A stretch of 64,000 bases of DNA from Microvirga terrae (GTDB lineage: Bacteria; Pseudomonadota; Alphaproteobacteria; Rhizobiales; Beijerinckiaceae), in the NCBI RefSeq assembly GCF_013307435.2, contig NZ_CP102845.1:3656001-3720000 (forward strand), read 5' to 3'. Below are positions 41,456 through 49,709 of this stretch, piece by piece. The position numbers and the translations under genes are program-made. Position 1 is the stretch's first letter. Every line of letters begins with the position of its first letter. The notes below the pieces were generated by a model. The model was not told where the DNA came from. It saw only the letters and a list, made by a program, of their open reading frames with translations, and searched no databases.

Positions 41456-42422
41456 CGGAGGACGAGTTCCCCTCGCCGCCTGCGGCGATGAACTCCTTCA
41501 GCTCGTCGAGGGACTTGAAGCGGAACACCCCGCTCGGGGTCTGCGCCTCGATCGAGCCGTCCGAGAACATCACGTATTTGTTGTCGCCGGAATTATAGGT
41601 TCCGACGACCACGGGAGGACGCGGCTCGTCGGAGGCGGCCTCGTCGTCCGGCTCGTCCTCCCGGGCGGCATCGGCCGCCTCGGCGTGCTCCCGGTCGGGC
41701 TCCGCGTCATCGTCGGCGACGACGGGTTCGACGACCGGCTCCTTCGGCTCCACGGGTTCGTCGAGATCGCGCGGTTCGAGGACGCGCTCGTCCAAGTCGC
41801 GCTGATTCCGATCGCGCTGATACAGATCGGCGCCGTCGACGACCCGCGGTTCCTCGTCCGTGTCGCGGTCCCGGTCCGCCAGGAGGAAGTCGGGCACCTT
41901 CAGGTCGGGCTCGTCCTCATCCCGGTCGGGCATGGGCACGGGCGTCGGGCTCGTCCGGGGCGGGAACGGCACGACGGGCTCGGTCGCCCGCGGCTCATCT
42001 GGCCAAGCCGCGACCCTGACCTCGTCCTTGGCCTCCTCCCCGGCGCCCTCCTCCTCGAAAAGTGGAAGGGTGGGCTGGGCCTCGTCGGGCCGCTTGTCCT
42101 CATCGGCTTCGGCGGTCGCCGCGCCGGCCACGAGGCCGCCGGAGAGCGTTGCCAGCGAAAGGTCGCCCGAGCCCTTCGGCGCGCTCTGAAGTGCCGCTTC
42201 GCCGACGCCGCCGCGGAGCTGCGACAGCCGGGCCTCGATCTTCGCCAGCTTCGAGACGGCGGCCGTGATCCCGAGCAGGAGCGCGCCGCTTGCCGCCATC
42301 ACGCTCCCGGCGATCACCATCGTCCAGCCGCGCTCGACCAGAACGATATCCCATCCAAAGAACGCAGTGAGAAGCCCACCTACGATCATCGCCAGAGCGA
42401 GGGCCAGAAGAGCGATGATCAT
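41448..42422 (-). CDS. Two-span membrane protein with long acidic tail
   Basis: A 324-aa protein. Two membrane helices near the start (MIIALLALALAMIVGGLLTAFFG and WTMVIAGSVMAASGALLLGITAAV) are followed by a short coiled coil (VSKLAKIEARLSQLRGG) and ~190 residues rich in Asp, Glu and Pro. The C-terminal ~45 residues form a compact-looking unit (VVVGTYNSGDNKYVMFSDGSIEAQTP, SLDELKEFIAAG). Homologues of this layout in Rhizobiales are annotated only as hypothetical. The start at 42422 excludes a non-homologous extension. Confidence 0.72.
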   Translation of the reverse strand: MIIALLALALAMIVGGLLTAFFGWDIVLVERGWTMVIAGSVMAASGALLLGITAAVSKLAKIEARLSQLRGGVGEAALQSAPKGSGDLSLATLSGGLVAGAATAEADEDKRPDEAQPTLPLFEEEGAGEEAKDEVRVAAWPDEPRATEPVVPFPPRTSPTPVPMPDRDEDEPDLKVPDFLLADRDRDTDEEPRVVDGADLYQRDRNQRDLDERVLEPRDLDEPVEPKEPVVEPVVADDDAEPDREHAEAADAAREDEPDDEAASDEPRPPVVVGTYNSGDNKYVMFSDGSIEAQTPSGVFRFKSLDELKEFIAAGGEGNSSSAT

Positions 42423-42685
42423 GCCGTCTCCATCATACGCAAACCGAGAGCATCGGACCTGACAGTGGAGGCCACTCGTCAGGCAGGGCCGATGCTCCCT
42501 CCTATCGATTGGCGGGCGGCGGAGCGTGGAAAACGGGATCCACGGGTCCGCGCAACGCGCCAGGACAATCAAGCGAAAGCTATGCTTCTATAGGCAAAAG
42601 ACAACCGGCTGGGAAGCTTGAGCAGAAAAAAGTCCGGAGCTTGGCCGTTGCTCTTGGGCCTATGGCGCTTTAACTAACGCCTCAG

Positions 42686-42755
42686 GCGCATCGTGCGGAA
42701 ATGTGGCCCCGGTTTTTCGCTGACGCGGCCCTTCGGGTCGCGTCGGGCGATGCGC
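42686..42755. repeat. Second palindromic repeat family, interrupted copy
   Basis: GCGCATCGT plus GCGGAAATGTGGCCCCGG and TTTTTCGC match the 47827-47875 element. The right arm CGATGCGC (42748-42755) is displaced by ~27 bp that themselves form a hairpin (GACGCGGCCC...GGGTCGCGTC). It lies in the 422-bp gap 42423-42844 upstream of the superoxide dismutase gene, where no gene is seen. Confidence 0.5.
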
Positions 42756-42844
42756 AGTTCAACGCGGGGCATCGAACGAATCCCGGGAGTGATCTTCACT
42801 GTCGGGTTCGATGTTCCGGGTCGCTCAATCCAAAGGAGACGCCG

Positions 42845-43444
42845 ATGTCGTTCACTCTGCCCGAACTGCCTTACGCCTATGATGCCCTGCAGCCCTACAT
42901 GTCGAAGGAGACGCTGGAGTTTCACCACGACAAGCATCATGCGGCTTACGTCAATACCGGCAACAACCTGCTGAAGGGCACGGAATTCGAAGGCAAGAGC
43001 GTCGAGGAGGTCGTGAAAGGCTCCTACGGCAAGAACCAGGCCCTCTTCAACAATGCCGGCCAGCACTACAACCACATCCATTTCTGGCTGTGGATGAAGC
43101 CCAATGGCGGCGGCGCCATCCCGGGCAAGCTCGAGAAGAAGATCGTCGAGGACCTGGGCTCGGTCGACAAGATGAAGGAGGACTTCATCCAGGCCGGCGT
43201 CGGCCAGTTCGGCTCGGGCTGGGCCTGGCTCGCCGTCAAGGACGGCAAGATCGCCATCATGAAGACCCCGAACGGCGAGAACCCGCTCGTTCACGGCGCC
43301 CAGCCGATCCTCGGCTGCGACGTGTGGGAGCATTCCTACTACATCGACTACCGCAACCGCCGTCCCGATTATCTCAAGGCGTTCCTCGACAATCTCGTGA
43401 ACTGGGAGCATGTCGAGGAGATGTTCGAGAACGCGACCAAGTAA
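42845..43444 (+). CDS. sodB: Superoxide dismutase, Fe type
   Basis: A 199-aa Fe/Mn superoxide dismutase. Metal ligands are His27 (LEFHHDKHH), His77 (YNHIHFW), Asp159 and His163 (DVWEHSYY). Gln73, four residues before His77, is the position that marks iron enzymes. FGSGWAWL and YRNRRPDYL are standard. It is cytoplasmic and removes superoxide. The open frame extends upstream through intergenic sequence; the ATG at 42845 has a GGAGACG ribosome binding site. A terminator follows. Confidence 0.95.
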   Translation: MSFTLPELPYAYDALQPYMSKETLEFHHDKHHAAYVNTGNNLLKGTEFEGKSVEEVVKGSYGKNQALFNNAGQHYNHIHFWLWMKPNGGGAIPGKLEKKIVEDLGSVDKMKEDFIQAGVGQFGSGWAWLAVKDGKIAIMKTPNGENPLVHGAQPILGCDVWEHSYYIDYRNRRPDYLKAFLDNLVNWEHVEEMFENATK

Positions 43445-43465
43445 TCGCGGGAGCGAACCATCGAG

Positions 43466-43488
43466 CGGGCCTCTTCGGAGGCCCGTTT
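43466..43488 (+). terminator. Rho-independent terminator after sodB
   Basis: 8-bp perfect stem CGGGCCTC/GAGGCCCG with TTCG tetraloop (43466-43485) and a short T3 tail. Confidence 0.75.
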
Positions 43489-43508
43489 CATGTCCCCCCC
43501 ATGGAGAG

Positions 43509-43994
43509 ATGACCGTGACCGAGTTCCTGTACCGCTCCCTTCTGATCGGGATTGGCGCAACGGCGATTTTCGACCTGTGGGGGCTGTTCCTGAAGCACGC
43601 CTTCGGACTGCCCGGCGCCAATTGGGGCCTGGTCGGACGCTGGTTTGGCCACCTGGCCGGCGGGACCGTCTATCATGACGACATCGCGACGGCCCGCCCC
43701 CTCGCCTACGAGCGCGCCTTGGGCTGGATCGGCCATTATGCGGTCGGGGTCCTGTTCGCCGCCATCCTGCTGGCCGTCACATCCTCCGACTGGCCGCAGC
43801 GGCCGACGCTCATGCCCGCCCTCGTGGTCGGCCTGGTGACGGTCGGCGCGGGCTGGTTCCTGCTTCAGCCCGGCATGGGTGCCGGCGTCGCGGCTTCGAA
43901 GCGTCCCAATGCAAACCAGATCCGGGCTCTCAATATCGCAGGCCACGTCGTGTTCGGCCTGGGCCTCTACGCGAGCGCCCTGCTCGTTCGTTGA
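43509..43994 (+). CDS. DUF2938 family membrane protein
   Basis: A 161-aa membrane protein with four hydrophobic segments. GIGATAIFDLWGLFLKHAFGLPGANWGLVGRWFGHL (residues ~14-50) and GWIGHYAVGVLFAAILL are the DUF2938 signature. The short TTT of the sodB terminator lies 20 bases upstream, and GGAGAG sits before the ATG. Function unknown. Confidence 0.82.
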   Translation: MTVTEFLYRSLLIGIGATAIFDLWGLFLKHAFGLPGANWGLVGRWFGHLAGGTVYHDDIATARPLAYERALGWIGHYAVGVLFAAILLAVTSSDWPQRPTLMPALVVGLVTVGAGWFLLQPGMGAGVAASKRPNANQIRALNIAGHVVFGLGLYASALLVR

Positions 43995-44017
43995 GCCGGT
44001 CAGGCGGCTCGAGGCGT

Positions 44018-44042
44018 GGAACGAGCCACTTCAGGACCCGTT
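44018..44042 (+). promoter_or_regulatory. Exact sigma-EcfG consensus without an obvious gene
   Basis: GGAAC (44018-44022), 16-bp spacer, CGTT (44039-44042). Downstream are ~50 bp, repeat copy 15 and the 3' end of a convergent gene, so it would make an untranslated or antisense RNA, or it is a chance match. Confidence 0.3.
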
Positions 44043-44091
44043 TGTTGAGACCATTCCTCTTGCTTGACCGCCTGTTGTGAACAAACCTCGA

Positions 44092-44181
44092 CGTCATGGC
44101 CGGGCTGGTCCCGGCCATCCCGATACGGTGGGGCTCAGCGCCTTTCGGATCGGGATCACCGGCACGAGGCCGGTGATGACG
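44092..44181. repeat. Dispersed double-hairpin repeat, copy 15
   Basis: A-B orientation, between the convergent DUF2938 and ChbG/HpnK-like genes, where it could act as a bidirectional terminator. Confidence 0.92.
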
Positions 44182-44196
44182 GGGTGAGCGGGTTTG

Positions 44197-45042
44197 TCAG
44201 GCCACTGAGCCTATAAGCCGCAATTCCCGCTCCTGCAGCAGCTCCGAAAACGCATCCGATTTCAGGTAGTCCAGCTCCGCCTCCCGGCTCTCCAGCGCCG
44301 GGTCGAGGGCCCGCAGCTCATCATCCACGTAGCCCGGATGGCACATGACGAGCGGATGGCCTCCGAGATGCGAGAAAGCCTCCTCGAAGACGCGTTGCGC
44401 CGGCACCGACAGGTCGAGCGGGGCGAAGCCCGAGAAGCCCTTGTTGGTCCGGAATCCCGCCGCATGGGCGCTCCGGGCGAAGCCGCGCGCCAGGGCTTTG
44501 ACGGTCAGCGCCTTGCCGCGCCCGATGGGGCGGCGCAGGATCGCCGTCGCCCTGTCGGCCGGATCGCGCAGCCACACGCGTCCGGCATGGCCCCTCGCCG
44601 TCAGGGTCCGGATCAGGGCCGGCCTGATCACCGGCAGGACATGGACATGCTGGTGGCCGTCGACGAAGGCGGGCGCCTCGCCGAAGGTCTCCTCGAAGGC
44701 GTCGATCTGGCGGCCGATCTCCCCGGCGATCTCACCTGCGGGCAGCTGTCGCTTCAAGGCTTTCGGCAGCAGATCCTTCAGGGACGGGAACGTCCCCGTG
44801 GGCGCAAGCCCCGGCATGGGTCCCAGCGGCGATCCGGCCGTGAGGTTGAGGTGCAGGCCAACCGCGATCCGATCGCGCAGAGGCCTCAGGCCCGGGGCCG
44901 CCCGGCGCCAGCCGGGCATGTTGGTCATCGCGCCCGTGGCCGAGAGGCGGCCCATCCCGGCCAGTTCCACGATGCCGCGGCTGACCCCGTCGGCGAGGCC
45001 GAAATCGTCGGCGCAGAGGATGACGGAACGAGAGGAGCCCAT
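44197..45042 (-). CDS. ChbG/HpnK family carbohydrate deacetylase
   Basis: A 281-aa YdjC-fold deacetylase. Metal-binding and catalytic motifs are visible: ILCADDFGLADGVSRGI (Asp-Asp, residues ~8-24), VGLHLNLTAG (His, ~61-70), FVDGHQHVHVLPV (~125-137) and LVMCHPGY (~235). In related bacteria HpnK acts in hopanoid side-chain synthesis and often sits beside a glycosyltransferase; the divergent glycosyltransferase at 45240 fits that picture. Whether the substrate is a hopanoid sugar or an oligosaccharide cannot be told from the sequence. Confidence 0.85.
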   Translation of the reverse strand: MGSSRSVILCADDFGLADGVSRGIVELAGMGRLSATGAMTNMPGWRRAAPGLRPLRDRIAVGLHLNLTAGSPLGPMPGLAPTGTFPSLKDLLPKALKRQLPAGEIAGEIGRQIDAFEETFGEAPAFVDGHQHVHVLPVIRPALIRTLTARGHAGRVWLRDPADRATAILRRPIGRGKALTVKALARGFARSAHAAGFRTNKGFSGFAPLDLSVPAQRVFEEAFSHLGGHPLVMCHPGYVDDELRALDPALESREAELDYLKSDAFSELLQERELRLIGSVA

Positions 45043-45075
45043 GATCGTCCTGAGAATCGGCGATGCCGCACCCTA

Positions 45076-45125
45076 GAGCATCGGCCTAGAAAATGGATCC
45101 ACTTTCGGGGTCGGCACGATCATGC
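45076..45125. repeat. Second palindromic repeat family, decayed copy
   Basis: AGAGCATCG...AAAATGGATCCACTTT...CGATCATGCGG resembles the 47827-47875 element with several changes. It lies between the divergent deacetylase and glycosyltransferase genes. Confidence 0.4.
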
Positions 45126-45239
45126 GGCAATAGGAGACCGATCCAGCCGGCCCGCCCGTATCGAAAAATGCCCGGGGGGCCTTGAGCAAGAGCGCAAACT
45201 CGGCTCTTGATGCAGCCCGGTCATCGAAGGTTTTTTCCA

Positions 45240-46226
45240 GTGGCGTCGCCTCAGCTCAGCGTCATCATCCCCGTGCATAACGAGAGCGCGAACATCGCGC
45301 CCCTGTGCGAGCGCCTGCTCCCCATCCTGAACCGGATCACGTCGGTCTGGGAGGTGATCTTCGTCGACGACGGCAGCCGGGACGATACCCTGGATCGGAT
45401 CAAGGCGGTCAGCCGCGCCGAGCCCCGCATCGGTGCCGTCTCCTTCAGCCGCAACTTCGGCAAGGAGATCGCCATCGCGGCGGGGCTCGACCACGCCCAG
45501 GGCGACGCGGTGGTGATCATGGACGCCGACCTGCAGCACCCGCCCGAGATGATCGAGACCTTCGTGGAGCGCTGGCGCGAGGGCTACCTCATGGTCTATG
45601 GCCAGCGCACGGACCGCTCCGACGAGACCCGCGTCAAGCGCGGCTTCGCCCATCTGTTCTACCAGCTCTTCGCCCGCTTCGGCGAGATCCCGCTGCCCGA
45701 GGGCGCCGGCGACTTCCGGCTCATCGACCGCAAGGGCGTCGAGGTGCTGCGGACCCTGGGCGAGAAGGCCCGCTTCTCCAAGGGGCTCTATGCCTGGATC
45801 GGCTTCAAGGGAACGGGCGTGCCCTTCGTGGTGGAGGAGCGACAGTACGGCACCTCGAAATGGAGCTTCCGGACGCTCTTCCGCTTCGCCTTCGACGGGA
45901 TCGCGGCCTTCTCGACGGTGCCCCTGCGGATCTGGACCTATATCGGCTTCCTGATCTCGATCCTGTCGATCGCCACCGCGGTGTTCTTCATGATCCGCAC
46001 CCTCCTGTTCGGCACGGACCTCCCGGGCTTTCCCAGCCTGATCGTGTCGATCATGTTCTTCTCCGGCATCCAGCTGATGTCGCTCGGTGTCGTGGGCGAA
46101 TATGTCGGGCGCATCTTCGCCGAGGTGAAGCGGCGGCCGCTCTACGTGGTGGCCGAGCGGATCGGCGGCGCCGCGCAGGTCTCGAGCGGCCTCGTGCCCG
46201 AAAACTACCGCGCGCGCCGGGCCTGA
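45240..46226 (+). CDS. Family 2 glycosyltransferase (DPM1/GtrB-like)
   Basis: A 328-aa membrane glycosyltransferase. The GT2 domain (~1-225) has LSVIIPVHNESANI, FVDDGSRDDT and the DxD-like MDADLQHPPE; two C-terminal membrane helices (~230-300) follow. This is the polyprenyl-phosphate glycosyltransferase layout (ArnC/GtrB/DPM1), which loads a sugar on undecaprenyl phosphate. The start is likely GTG at 45240 with GAAGG upstream; an ATG at 45210 would add ten residues. It lies 3 bases before murJ and is divergent from the deacetylase. Confidence 0.88.
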   Translation: MASPQLSVIIPVHNESANIAPLCERLLPILNRITSVWEVIFVDDGSRDDTLDRIKAVSRAEPRIGAVSFSRNFGKEIAIAAGLDHAQGDAVVIMDADLQHPPEMIETFVERWREGYLMVYGQRTDRSDETRVKRGFAHLFYQLFARFGEIPLPEGAGDFRLIDRKGVEVLRTLGEKARFSKGLYAWIGFKGTGVPFVVEERQYGTSKWSFRTLFRFAFDGIAAFSTVPLRIWTYIGFLISILSIATAVFFMIRTLLFGTDLPGFPSLIVSIMFFSGIQLMSLGVVGEYVGRIFAEVKRRPLYVVAERIGGAAQVSSGLVPENYRARRA

Positions 46227-46229
46227 CCG

Positions 46230-47756
46230 ATGTTCCGCAAGATCCTCTCCGTCGGCGGCTGGACGCTGGTTTCCCGCCTCACGGGCTTCATCCGCGACGT
46301 GGTGCTGGCGGCCGTCATGGGCATCGGGCCCGTGGCCGACGCCTTCTTCGTGGCCTTCCGCATCCCGAACCACTTCCGCGCCATCTTCGGCGAAGGCGCC
46401 TTCAACAACGCGTTCCTTCCCGCCTACGCCCAGGTGCTCGAAACCGGGGGAGAGCAGCCGGCCCGGTCGTTCGCCAGCCGCATCACGACCCTGATGCTGA
46501 TCGTGCAGATCGCGCTTCTCGTCGTGGCGTTCATGGGCATGCCGTGGGTCGTGAGGCTGCTCGCCCCGGGTTTCTCCGACGAGCCGGCCAAGTTCGAGCT
46601 CGCGGTGACGCTCACGCGGATCACCTTTCCGTACCTGCTCTTCATTACGGTCGTGACGATCTATTCGGCCATCCTCAACGCCCATGACCGGTTCTGGGCG
46701 GCGGCGGCGGCTCCGATCCTGCTGAACGTCGCGATGATCGCGGGTCTGGCCCTCGTCTTCCTGTTTCCCAACGCCGGCTATGCGGTCGCCTGGGGCGTGA
46801 CGGTGTCCGGCGCGCTGCAGCTCGCCATGGTCTGGTGGGACGCCCGGCGGATCGGCGCCGCGCCGGGGCTGGAGCGTCCCCGCATCGACGCGCCGATGAA
46901 GAGGTTCTTCAAGGCGCTCGGTCCCGCCGTGATCGGATCCGCGGGCGTGCAGCTCGCGATCTTTGCCGACACGATCATCGCGTCGTTCCTGCCGACGGGC
47001 TCGGTGTCCTCCCTCTACTACGCGGACCGGCTCTACCAGTTGCCTCTCGGCGTCATCGGCATTGCGGCCGGCACCGTGCTGCTGCCGGAGATGAGCCGGC
47101 GCATCGCGGCCGGCGACGAGGCGGGAGCCTATGCGGCGCAGAACCGGACCGTCGGCCTGACGCTCGCGCTCGCGGCGCCCTTCCTGGTGGCCTTCATGGT
47201 CATGCCCGAGCTCATCATGTCGGCCCTGTTCCAGCGCGGCGCCTTCGATGCGGCGGCGGCCGAACGCGCCGGCGCCGTCCTGGCGGCCTACGGGCTGGGT
47301 CTTCCCGCGGCCGTGCTGATCCGCTCGGCGGTCTCGAGCTTCTACGCCCGCTCCGACACCGCCACGCCCCTGATCGCCTCCCTCACGGCGGTCGGCGTCA
47401 ACGTCGTGGTCAAGATCCTGCTCATGCGGACCTATGGGGTCGTGGGCCTGGCGCTCGGCACCGCCATCGGCGTCTGGGTCAATCTGGGACTGCTGTTCGT
47501 CCTGGCCTATCGGCGCGGCTGGACGGCGCCGAACCGCACCCTTGGCAGAACCTGCCTTGCCATTGCGGCGGCGAGCCTGCTGCTCGGCGTGTTCGCCTGG
47601 TTCGCGCCCGCGCCGCTCGCGCGGTGGACCGCTCTCCTGCCCGCCTGGCGCAACGAGATCCTGCTGGCGCTCCTCGGCGCGGCCGGGGCCCTTATCTACG
47701 GCGGCGTGCTTCTCGCCGGTCTCAAGGGGATGGGCGTTCGCCTGGCGCGGCGCTGA
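46230..47756 (+). CDS. murJ: Lipid II flippase MurJ
   Basis: A 508-aa MOP-superfamily protein with about 14 membrane helices. It moves lipid II across the inner membrane for wall synthesis. Conserved stretches include SRLTGFIRDVVLAAVMG (residues ~15-31), ADAFFVAFRIPNHFRAIFGEGAFNNAFLPAY (~36-66), YADRLYQLPLGVIGIAAGTVLLP (~265-290) and LFQRGAFDA (~331-339). Length and order are normal for the family. It is co-transcribed with the upstream glycosyltransferase. Confidence 0.95.
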   Translation: MFRKILSVGGWTLVSRLTGFIRDVVLAAVMGIGPVADAFFVAFRIPNHFRAIFGEGAFNNAFLPAYAQVLETGGEQPARSFASRITTLMLIVQIALLVVAFMGMPWVVRLLAPGFSDEPAKFELAVTLTRITFPYLLFITVVTIYSAILNAHDRFWAAAAAPILLNVAMIAGLALVFLFPNAGYAVAWGVTVSGALQLAMVWWDARRIGAAPGLERPRIDAPMKRFFKALGPAVIGSAGVQLAIFADTIIASFLPTGSVSSLYYADRLYQLPLGVIGIAAGTVLLPEMSRRIAAGDEAGAYAAQNRTVGLTLALAAPFLVAFMVMPELIMSALFQRGAFDAAAAERAGAVLAAYGLGLPAAVLIRSAVSSFYARSDTATPLIASLTAVGVNVVVKILLMRTYGVVGLALGTAIGVWVNLGLLFVLAYRRGWTAPNRTLGRTCLAIAAASLLLGVFAWFAPAPLARWTALLPAWRNEILLALLGAAGALIYGGVLLAGLKGMGVRLARR

Positions 47757-47826
47757 CACCGGCATAGCGCGGGAACCTTTCCGTCGGGGATCCATCCAAT
47801 CGGATGTGCCGGGACCTGCCCGGCCG

Positions 47827-47875
47827 GCGCATCGTGCGGAGACGTGGACCCGGATTTCCGCGAGGAACGATGCGC
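47827..47875. repeat. Second palindromic repeat family, complete copy
   Basis: 49 bp with perfect 9-bp ends GCGCATCGT/ACGATGCGC and an inner GCGGA...TCCGC stem around GACGTGGACCCGG. Elements of this kind are scattered in intergenic regions of Rhizobiales genomes. Confidence 0.65.
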
Positions 47876-47953
47876 TCATGCAGAAGGAAGCACCGGATGG
47901 GTCCCAAAGGGCAAATCCACCTTTGGGTCCGGTGCCCGAGAGAGGATGACATC

Positions 47954-48373
47954 ATGATCTTCCGCTTCGTTGCCGCGATTGGAATCCTGACGCTTGCCGT
48001 GCCGGCCCTGGCGGCCGACCAGGTCGAGAAGGCGCCCCCGACCGGCGCCTACAAGAAGGTGAGCGAACTCGTGAAGCTGCCCGATTTCCTGCCGGGCCTT
48101 GGACAGCTCTATGTCGACCCCAAGACCCTTCCGGCGGGCCCGTTCCTCGCCTACGACCGTCAGGGACGTCTCGTCAGCACGGTCTACATGCTTCCCATCG
48201 AGGACCTGTCGAACAAGGACAAGCGCTTCGACGATCTCGCGGCGCCCGGCGGCAAGGTCGACCACGTGGACGTCTATTTCAACGCCGGCCATCCGGGGGT
48301 CGAGAAGCCCCATGCCCATCTGGTCCTGTGGCACGTGCCCAAGGCCGACGAAACCAAGGTGGCCGGACAGTGA
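47954..48373 (+). CDS. Small secreted protein upstream of a cupredoxin
   Basis: A 139-aa protein with a signal peptide (MIFRFVAAIGILTLAVPALA). The mature domain contains VDHVDVYFNAGHPGVEKPHAHLVLWHV (near residues 100-126), a histidine-rich beta motif resembling DUF5602-type proteins; the three histidines could bind metal. Its stop overlaps the GTG start of the cupredoxin gene (GTGA), so the two are coupled. An AGAGGAT ribosome binding site supports the ATG at 47954. A role in metal handling is inference. Confidence 0.7.
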   Translation: MIFRFVAAIGILTLAVPALAADQVEKAPPTGAYKKVSELVKLPDFLPGLGQLYVDPKTLPAGPFLAYDRQGRLVSTVYMLPIEDLSNKDKRFDDLAAPGGKVDHVDVYFNAGHPGVEKPHAHLVLWHVPKADETKVAGQ

Positions 48374-48878
48374 GCCCGTCGCGGCGGCATGTCCTGCGGA
48401 TCGGCGGGGGTCTCCTCGCCGGTCTGGCATGGTCCCGCCTGGCCCGGGCGGATGAGCCGGTCGAGATCCGGATGCAGGGCCGGGCGGACGGCTCGCATGT
48501 GTGGTTCGACCCGGTCGGCCTTCACGTCGAGCCGGGCCGGACCATCCGCTGGCTCAATCTCGATCCCGGGAACTCCCATACGGCGACGGCCTACCACCCG
48601 AAGAACGACGAGCACCCGCTGCGCATCCCAGAGGGCGCGGCGCCCTGGAACTCGGATTATCTGCTTCCGCACGAGACCTTTTCGGTCACGCTCACGGTGG
48701 AGGGGTGTACGATTTCTTCTGCATCCCGCACGAACACGCCGGGATGGTCGGGCGGATCATCGTCGGGCGTCCGGGCCGCACTCCTGCGGACGGTGCCGGG
48801 ACGCTCCCGGATATCGTCCTGCAGGCCTTCCCGTCGGTCGACGAGATCGTGCAGCGGGGCATCGTCCGCAGGGCGTGA
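48370..48878 (+). pseudogene. Cupredoxin (plastocyanin-like), frameshifted
   Basis: Start GTG at 48370, then a twin-arginine-like signal (SPSRRHVLRIGGGLLAGLAW). The first frame runs to ...ETFSVTLTVEG and carries the first copper ligand region (SHTATAYHPKN). The rest of the domain, GVYDFFCIPHEHAGMVGRIIVG with the Cys, His and Met of a type I copper site, continues in the next frame to a stop at 48878. One G appears to be missing in the run at 48702-48705. As written, the protein loses its copper site. A sequencing error or a recent mutation would explain this equally well. Confidence 0.8.
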
Positions 48879-48976
48879 CCGCGATGGAGAAGACCCGGGA
48901 ACCTTTGAGGCGGCCGGCCATCTAACGGCAAGACACCGGAGGCAAGACACCGGGGGCAAGACACAGGAGATCGTCC

Positions 48977-49678
48977 ATGCCATCGAGGATCGCCGCGGCA
49001 CCATCGGTTGAAGGCCTGGACGACATGGCTCTCGTCCAGCGGGCCCGGCAACGGGACGGAAGCGCCCTGCGCCTGATTATGGAGCGGCACAACCGTGGGC
49101 TCTATCGCATCGCGCGCAGCGTCCTCGGCGACGATGCCGAGGCCGAGGACGTGGTTCAGGAGGCCTATCTTCGCGCCTTCACCCACCTCGAGAGTTTCCG
49201 CGGCGAAGCCCGTCTTGCGACCTGGCTCACGCGGATCGCGCTCAACGAGGCCCTGGGCCGGCTTCGCACCCGGCGCCCTTCCGTCGAGCTGAACAAGATC
49301 GACGCCATCGACGACCAGGGGGCGGCCCGCATCATCTTCCTGCCCGGCGCCCGGCAGGAGGGCGACCCTGAAGCCGCCGCCGCCCGCGCCGAGATCCGCC
49401 GCCTCATCGAACGGGCCATCGACCGATTGCCGGACCCGTTCAGGGTCGTGTTCGTTCTGCGGGACATCGAGGAGCTGAGCGTCGAGGCGACCGCGTCCCA
49501 TCTCGGCCTGCGTCCCGAGACCGTGAAGACGCGGCTTCACCGGGCCCGGCGCCTCCTCAGGCAAAGCCTCGACGAGACGCTCTCGACTGCGCTCAGCGAC
49601 GCCTTTCCCTTCGCCGGAGCCCGCTGCGCGCGGATCACGCAGGCTGTTCTGGAACGACTGGACACCCTGGAAACCTGA
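48977..49678 (+). CDS. ECF-type RNA polymerase sigma factor
   Basis: A 233-aa sigma-70 family ECF factor. Region 2 (LYRIARSVLGDDAEAEDVVQEAYLRAFTHLESFRGEARLATWL, in pieces at residues ~36-80) and region 4 (VFVLRDIEELSVEATASHLGLRPETVKTRLHRARRLLRQSL, ~155-195) are intact. There is no adjacent anti-sigma gene; the immediate upstream genes are the small secreted protein and the broken cupredoxin, which may be its targets or its operon partners. The C-terminal ~35 residues are an extra tail. Confidence 0.88.
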   Translation: MPSRIAAAPSVEGLDDMALVQRARQRDGSALRLIMERHNRGLYRIARSVLGDDAEAEDVVQEAYLRAFTHLESFRGEARLATWLTRIALNEALGRLRTRRPSVELNKIDAIDDQGAARIIFLPGARQEGDPEAAAARAEIRRLIERAIDRLPDPFRVVFVLRDIEELSVEATASHLGLRPETVKTRLHRARRLLRQSLDETLSTALSDAFPFAGARCARITQAVLERLDTLET

Positions 49679-49709
49679 GGATCCGTTCCGACACGCCGCC
49701 CGGACGGAT

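Noticed and set aside
45120..47879. 919-codon open frame antisense to the glycosyltransferase and murJ genes
   Set aside because: Composition (Arg, Gly, His, Asp-rich) is that of an antisense shadow, and it crosses two well-supported genes and an intergenic repeat.
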